Of a DNA stretch of 9,569 bases, positions 6,536-9,569 are shown piece after piece; the stretch's first letter is position 1; each line of letters begins with the position of its first letter. Source of the DNA: Flavobacterium psychrophilum (lineage in GTDB: Bacteria; Bacteroidota; Bacteroidia; Flavobacteriales; Flavobacteriaceae). Location: assembly GCA_945905915.1 (NCBI GenBank), contig CAMDQL010000065.1, positions 1-9,569 on the forward strand, read 5' to 3'. Under the pieces are notes generated by a model. The model was not told where the DNA came from. It did no database searches and saw nothing but the letters and a program-made list of their open reading frames with translations. The position numbers were made by a program, and so were the translations under genes.

Positions 6536-7429
6536 ATGATATCTACTATACAAGCATATCAAGAATATTTAGTTAAAGAGAAAAATTATTCTCTATTGAC
6601 GGTGCAAGCCTACGTTTCAGATATTTTGTCTTTTCAAGGATATTTGAATACTAATCATGAAGCTACTGAGGTTGAAAATGTAATTTATCCTCAAATAAGG
6701 AGTTGGATTGTTGTATTGATAGAAAATAACATTTCAAATACCTCTGTTAATAGAAAAATATCTTCTTTAAAATCATACTATAAGTTTCTTTTAAAAATTA
6801 AACAAATATCGGTTAACCCATTATTAAAGCACAAGTCATTAAAAACGGCTAAGAAAATTCAAATCCCTTTTTCGGAAAAAGAATTGCAAGATGTGTTCGA
6901 ATTTAATACTTATTCAAATGATTTTGAAGGAATTCGCAATCAATTAATTATTGAATTATTTTACACCACAGGAATTCGTCGTGCAGAAATGATTAACCTT
7001 TCTTCTGAAAATGTTGATTTATATCAGAAAACAATCAAAGTTATTGGTAAAAGAAATAAAGAACGCATTATTCCGCTTTTAGACTGTACTGTTAAATTAA
7101 TTGAATCGTATAAACTACAACGAAATCATTTAGAGGTGATTAAGAATAATGAGATGTTAATTTTGTCAAAAAACGGAAATAAAGTAAGTGAATCATTTGT
7201 GTATCGATTAATAAATGAGTACTTTAGTAGTGTGTCACAAAAGACAAAAAAAAGCCCTCACGTTCTTAGGCATTCCTTTGCAACTCATTTGTTGAATAAT
7301 GGAGCCGATTTAAATTCAGTTAAAGAGTTATTAGGTCATGCTAGTTTGTCTTCTACTCAAATATACACCCACAGCAGTTTGGCGGCCTTAAAAAAAGTAT
7401 ATCAAGAAGCGCATCCTAGAAACAAGTAA
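6536..7429 (+). CDS. xerC: Tyrosine recombinase XerC/XerD type
   Basis: This 297-residue protein has an N-terminal SAM-like DNA-binding domain (about 1-90, with YQEYLVKEKNYSLLTVQAY) and a C-terminal catalytic domain. All catalytic residues are present: R148 (TGIRRAE), K172 (VIGKRNKER), H242 and R245 (PHVLRHSFATHLL), H268 (LLGHASLSSTQIYTH) and nucleophile Y277. The length and the short C-terminus are those of the chromosomal Xer enzymes that resolve chromosome dimers at dif with FtsK, rather than of integrases of mobile elements. No attachment site or phage gene is nearby, and it sits in a core ribosomal neighbourhood. XerC and XerD cannot be separated with certainty from one sequence. The ATG at 6536 is favoured because it gives the family N-terminus, even though it directly abuts the T-run of the preceding terminator. 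Confidence 0.88.
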   Translation: MISTIQAYQEYLVKEKNYSLLTVQAYVSDILSFQGYLNTNHEATEVENVIYPQIRSWIVVLIENNISNTSVNRKISSLKSYYKFLLKIKQISVNPLLKHKSLKTAKKIQIPFSEKELQDVFEFNTYSNDFEGIRNQLIIELFYTTGIRRAEMINLSSENVDLYQKTIKVIGKRNKERIIPLLDCTVKLIESYKLQRNHLEVIKNNEMLILSKNGNKVSESFVYRLINEYFSSVSQKTKKSPHVLRHSFATHLLNNGADLNSVKELLGHASLSSTQIYTHSSLAALKKVYQEAHPRNK

Positions 7430-7441
7430 TAGCTCAAAATG

Positions 7442-7459
7442 TATAATCTATATAATCTA
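7442..7459 (+). repeat. Tandem 9-bp repeat before hpf
   Basis: TATAATCTA occurs twice in direct succession (7442-7450 and 7451-7459), six bases before the chosen hpf start codon. It may keep the start region unstructured, or be a chance duplication. Confidence 0.7.
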
Positions 7460-7465
7460 AAAGTT

Positions 7466-7765
7466 ATGAAAGTTAATTTGCATGCAGTAAATTTTAATGT
7501 GGACAAAAAATTAGTTGATTTTGTTCAAGAGAAGGTAGATAAATTAGAAAAGTATTATGATAAAATTGTTTCCGCTGATGTTTTTTTGAAAGTTGAAAAT
7601 ACAAGTGATAAAGAAAATAAAATTGTAGAGATAAAAATTAATGTTCCAGGAGATGATTTTGTAGTAAAAAAAATAACAAAATCTTTTGAAGAAGGAATAG
7701 ATTTGGCGGTAGATTCATTAGAGCGAGTTTTGGTAAAAAGAAAAGAAAAATTGCGTACAATTTGA
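7466..7765 (+). CDS. hpf: Ribosome hibernation-promoting factor, short HPF/YfiA type
   Basis: This 99-residue protein of the HPF/RaiA family (S30AE fold) binds the decoding region of the 30S subunit in slow growth and silences ribosomes. The family pattern is visible: start MKVNLHAVNFNVDKKLVDFV, the helix with KVDKLEKYYDKI, the strands VSADVFLKVE and KIVEIKINVPG, and a final helix with SFEEGIDLAVDSLERVLVKRKEKL. There is no C-terminal dimerisation domain, so it is the short form. An ATG at 7439 is in frame but would add nine residues (MYNLYNLKV) encoded by a tandem repeat; the start at 7466 fits the family better. It lies 36 bases after xerC without a clear promoter, so the two may share a transcript that ends at the hairpin at 7824-7849. 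Its neighbours rpsU, tRNAs and tuf are all translation genes. Confidence 0.92.
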   Translation: MKVNLHAVNFNVDKKLVDFVQEKVDKLEKYYDKIVSADVFLKVENTSDKENKIVEIKINVPGDDFVVKKITKSFEEGIDLAVDSLERVLVKRKEKLRTI

Positions 7766-7792
7766 TATTCTAAAAAAAAAGATAAAAAATGT

Positions 7793-7822
7793 TTTGATTC
7801 AAAAATAAATTCTATACATTTG
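7793..7822 (+). promoter_or_regulatory. Promoter of the tRNA-tuf operon
   Basis: TTTG (7793-7796) and TACATTTG (7815-7822) are separated by 18 bp, a full match to the Bacteroidota consensus and the same spacing as the promoter at 1069-1098. Transcription should start near 7827-7830, about 30 bases before the first tRNA. Confidence 0.82.
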
Positions 7823-7823
7823 C

Positions 7824-7849
7824 AGTCCGTTAGAAATAGCGGACTTTTT
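7824..7849 (+). terminator. Intrinsic terminator after hpf, overlapping the tRNA operon start
   Basis: AGTCCGTTA (7824-7832) pairs with TAGCGGACT (7837-7845), with one G-U pair, around a GAAA tetraloop, and a T-run (7845-7849) follows. It should stop transcripts coming from xerC-hpf. Transcripts from the promoter at 7793-7822 would begin inside the 5' arm and so escape it. Confidence 0.75.
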
Positions 7850-7860
7850 ATATTCAAGTT

Positions 7861-7934
7861 GCCGATGTAGCTCAGCTGGCTAGAGCAGCTGATTTGTAAT
7901 CAGCAGGTCGTGGGTTCGAGTCCCTCTATCGGCT
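7861..7934 (+). tRNA. tRNA-Thr (anticodon UGU)
   Basis: 74 bases with a full cloverleaf. The acceptor stem GCCGATG pairs with TATCGGC (last pair G-U), the D-arm is AGCTCAGCTGGCTAGAGC, the anticodon loop TTTGTAA carries TGT at its centre, and the T-arm is GTGGGTTCGAGTCCCTC-like. The discriminator base is T and no CCA is encoded. It reads ACA/ACG codons and is the first gene of the tRNA-tuf operon. Confidence 0.96.
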
Positions 7935-7964
7935 CAATTGTAAGTAACTAAATGTAAAAGGTTT

Positions 7965-8046
7965 GGGGAGATACTCAAGCGGCCAACGAGGGCGGACTGT
8001 AAATCCGCTGACTACGTCTTCGCAGGTTCGAATCCTGCTCTCCCCA
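7965..8046 (+). tRNA. tRNA-Tyr (anticodon GUA)
   Basis: 82 bases, a type II tRNA with a long variable arm, as expected for bacterial tyrosine tRNAs. The acceptor stem GGGGAGA pairs with TCTCCCC, the anticodon arm reads CGGACTGTAAATCCG with anticodon GTA, and the T-loop is TTCGAAT. The discriminator is A and no CCA is encoded. It lies 30 bases after tRNA-Thr(UGU), in the same transcript. Confidence 0.97.
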
Positions 8047-8116
8047 CGAGATTTTGAAATTAGAAGTGAGGATTTAGAATTCTGAATGCTGATTGCTAGC
8101 TTCTGAATACACAAAA

Positions 8117-8188
8117 GCCGGTGTAGCTCAGGGGTAGAGTGCTTCCTTGGTAAGGAAGAGGTCACGGGTTCAATTCCCGTCATTGGCT
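8117..8188 (+). tRNA. tRNA-Thr (anticodon GGU)
   Basis: 72 bases. The acceptor stem GCCGGTG pairs with CATTGGC (two G-U pairs), the anticodon stem CTTCC/GGAAG encloses the loop TTGGTAA with anticodon GGT, and the T-loop is TTCAATT. It reads ACC/ACU, complementing the UGU isoacceptor in the same operon. It could be mistaken for a glycine tRNA from its position, but the anticodon is clearly threonine. The discriminator is T and no CCA is encoded. Confidence 0.95.
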
Positions 8189-8245
8189 CTTAAATAAGTT
8201 TATTTTTTGAACACTAATATATAACTAAGATTAAATTATTAAATC

Positions 8246-9433
8246 ATGGCAAAAGAAACCTTTGATCGTTCGAAGCCCCATTTGAATATTGGTACTATCG
8301 GACACGTTGACCACGGTAAAACTACCTTGACAGCTGCAATTACTAAAGTATTAGCAGATGCTGGTCTTTCAGAAGCAAAATCATTTGATCAAATTGATAA
8401 TGCTCCAGAAGAAAAAGAAAGAGGTATTACTATTAATACGTCTCACGTAGAGTACTCTACACAAAATCGTCACTATGCACACGTTGACTGTCCAGGTCAC
8501 GCGGATTACGTGAAAAACATGGTAACAGGTGCTGCTCAAATGGACGGTGCTATCTTAGTAGTTGCTGCTACAGATGGTCCTATGCCACAAACGAGAGAGC
8601 ACATCCTTTTAGGTCGCCAAGTAGGTGTGCCTAGAATGGTTGTATTCATGAATAAAGTGGATATGGTTGATGATGCAGAATTATTAGAATTAGTAGAAAT
8701 GGAAATTAGAGATTTATTATCTTTCTATCAATATGATGGTGATAATGGTCCAGTTATCCAAGGTTCTGCTTTAGGTGGATTAAACGGAGATCCAAAATGG
8801 GTTGCTACTATTATGGAATTAATGGAAGCAGTTGATAGTTGGATTGAATTACCAGTTCGTGACGTTGAGAAACCATTCTTAATGCCAGTTGAAGACGTAT
8901 TTACAATTACTGGTCGTGGAACTGTAGCTACAGGTCTTATCGAAACAGGAGTTGCTAATACAGGTGATACAGTTGAAATCATCGGAATGGGAGCTGATAA
9001 ATTGAATTCTACTATTACAGGAGTTGAAATGTTCCGTAAAATCCTTGATAGAGGTGAAGCTGGTGATAACGTAGGTATCTTATTAAGAGGTATCGCAAAA
9101 GAAGATATTAAAAGAGGAATGGTAATTGTTAAGCCAGGATCTGTTAAACCACACGCTCATTTCAAAGCTGAGGTGTATATCTTGAAAAAAGAAGAAGGTG
9201 GACGCCACACTCCATTCCACAATAACTACCGTCCTCAGTTTTATGTACGTACAACTGACGTTACAGGAACTATTTCTTTACCAGCAGGTGTAGAGATGGT
9301 TATGCCTGGTGATAACTTAACAATTGATGTTCAATTATTAAGCCCTATCGCTTTATCAGTAGGTTTACGTTTTGCTATCCGTGAAGGTGGTAGAACAGTA
9401 GGTGCTGGTCAGGTTACTGAAATTTTAGACTAA
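8246..9433 (+). CDS. tuf: Elongation factor Tu
   Basis: This 395-residue GTPase delivers aminoacyl-tRNA to the ribosome. The G1 motif is GHVDHGKT (19-26), the switch I segment contains RGITIN (59-64, threonine 62), G3 is DCPGH (81-85) with the catalytic H85, G4 is NKVD (136-139), and G5 is in GSALGG. Domains 2 and 3 follow at about 210-300 and 300-395 ([16 protein letters not shown], and the end [15 protein letters not shown]). The length is normal and nothing is missing. The start ATG at 8246 gives the standard MAKETF N-terminus. The gene follows tRNA-Thr(GGU) after 57 bases without a clear promoter of its own, so it is probably co-transcribed with the three tRNAs from the promoter at 7793-7822, as in the thrU-tufB operon of E. 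coli. A strong terminator ends the unit. Confidence 0.99.
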   Translation: MAKETFDRSKPHLNIGTIGHVDHGKTTLTAAITKVLADAGLSEAKSFDQIDNAPEEKERGITINTSHVEYSTQNRHYAHVDCPGHADYVKNMVTGAAQMDGAILVVAATDGPMPQTREHILLGRQVGVPRMVVFMNKVDMVDDAELLELVEMEIRDLLSFYQYDGDNGPVIQGSALGGLNGDPKWVATIMELMEAVDSWIELPVRDVEKPFLMPVEDVFTITGRGTVATGLIETGVANTGDTVEIIGMGADKLNSTITGVEMFRKILDRGEAGDNVGILLRGIAKEDIKRGMVIVKPGSVKPHAHFKAEVYILKKEEGGRHTPFHNNYRPQFYVRTTDVTGTISLPAGVEMVMPGDNLTIDVQLLSPIALSVGLRFAIREGGRTVGAGQVTEILD

Positions 9434-9456
9434 TTATACTAGTCAAATAATTAAAT

Positions 9457-9485
9457 AAAACCAGCAGCTCGCTGCTGGTTTTTTT
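9457..9485 (+). terminator. tuf intrinsic terminator
   Basis: AAAACCAGCAG (9457-9467) pairs with CTGCTGGTTTT (9472-9482), 11 perfect pairs around the four-base loop CTCG, and the T-run reaches 9485. It begins 23 bases after the tuf stop codon and is the strongest terminator in the window. Confidence 0.92.
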
Positions 9486-9490
9486 AACAA

Positions 9491-9562
9491 ACGGGCGTAG
9501 TACAAGGGCTAGTATAGTGGTCTCCAAAACCATTGATGGGGGTTCGAATCCCTCCGCCCGTG
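9491..9562 (+). tRNA. tRNA-Trp (anticodon CCA)
   Basis: 72 bases. The acceptor stem ACGGGCG pairs with CGCCCGT, the D-stem GTAC pairs with GTAT, the anticodon arm GTGGTCTCCAAAACCAT carries CCA, and the T-stem GGGGG pairs with CCCTC. The discriminator is G, typical for tryptophan tRNAs, and no CCA tail is encoded. In many bacteria this tRNA lies between tuf and secE; the window ends seven bases after it, so secE is not visible. Confidence 0.96.
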
Positions 9563-9569
9563 CAAAACA

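Noticed and set aside
6536..7429. The tyrosine recombinase as the integrase of a mobile element
   Set aside because: There is no attachment-site duplication, cargo or phage gene nearby. Its length and motifs fit chromosomal XerC/D, and it sits among core translation genes.
7439..7465. N-terminal extension of HPF from the ATG at 7439
   Set aside because: The nine extra residues come from a tandem repeat and are not part of the family; the start at 7466 matches the usual MKV-type N-terminus.
7926..8183. Minus-strand 85-codon frame across the tRNA-Tyr and tRNA-Thr genes
   Set aside because: It is the antisense of tRNA genes (start MTGIEPVTSSLPRKHSTPELHR), a well-known type of spurious database protein, and has no independent coding support.
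8117..8188. Third tRNA as tRNA-Gly, by analogy with glyT position in E. coli
   Set aside because: The anticodon loop TTGGTAA gives GGT, which is threonine; a glycine tRNA would need an NCC anticodon.
8190..8245. Separate promoter directly before tuf
   Set aside because: The nearest candidate, around TTTATTTTTTG, is out of register with TAnnTTTG by one base and has no -33 partner; co-transcription with the tRNAs explains expression.
1..9569. CRISPR array, insertion sequence, toxin-antitoxin or other defence system
   Set aside because: No regularly spaced repeats, transposase, terminal inverted repeats or defence-type domains were seen on either strand.

Overview
The window looks like a stretch of core chromosome from a member of the Flavobacteriaceae (Bacteroidota), probably Flavobacterium or a close relative. 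The reasons are: AT-rich DNA; promoters of the Bacteroidota type (TTTG, about 18 bp, TAnnTTTG); almost no Shine-Dalgarno sequences, with one striking exception; tRNA genes without an encoded CCA; and lineage-typical families (Bacteroidota putative porin, DUF2851).

Left part (1-6196): the 3' end of an outer-membrane porin-like gene. After it comes a spacer with an imperfect long hairpin that resembles a dispersed flavobacterial RNA/repeat element. Then come a cystathionine beta-synthase-type PLP enzyme with two CBS domains, a DUF2851 protein, a small PspC-domain membrane protein, a membrane-anchored helix-hairpin-helix protein, and an acyl-CoA dehydrogenase whose catalytic glutamate sits at the long-chain-type position. 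All are on the + strand.

Right part (6197-9569): a translation-centred block. It holds rpsU (bS21) behind a perfect Shine-Dalgarno sequence, a XerC/D-type tyrosine recombinase, a short ribosome hibernation factor (HPF), tRNA-Thr(UGU), tRNA-Tyr(GUA), tRNA-Thr(GGU), tuf (EF-Tu), a strong terminator, and tRNA-Trp(CCA). The tRNA-tuf order recalls the thrU-tyrU-glyT-thrT-tufB cluster of E. coli, but lacks the glycine tRNA. By analogy with other bacteria, secE-nusG and ribosomal protein genes probably follow beyond the right edge.

The most interesting signals are regulatory. (1) The rpsU leader carries AGGAGGTG in a lineage whose ribosomes normally hide the anti-Shine-Dalgarno with bS21 itself, so rpsU probably senses ribosomes lacking bS21. 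(2) At two places (rpsU/xerC and hpf/tRNA-Thr) a promoter -7 element lies inside or just before an intrinsic terminator hairpin. Upstream transcripts should therefore form the terminator, while transcripts started locally lack its 5' arm. I see no mobile element, CRISPR array, defence system or clear sign of recent transfer; most of the window is ordinary housekeeping DNA.
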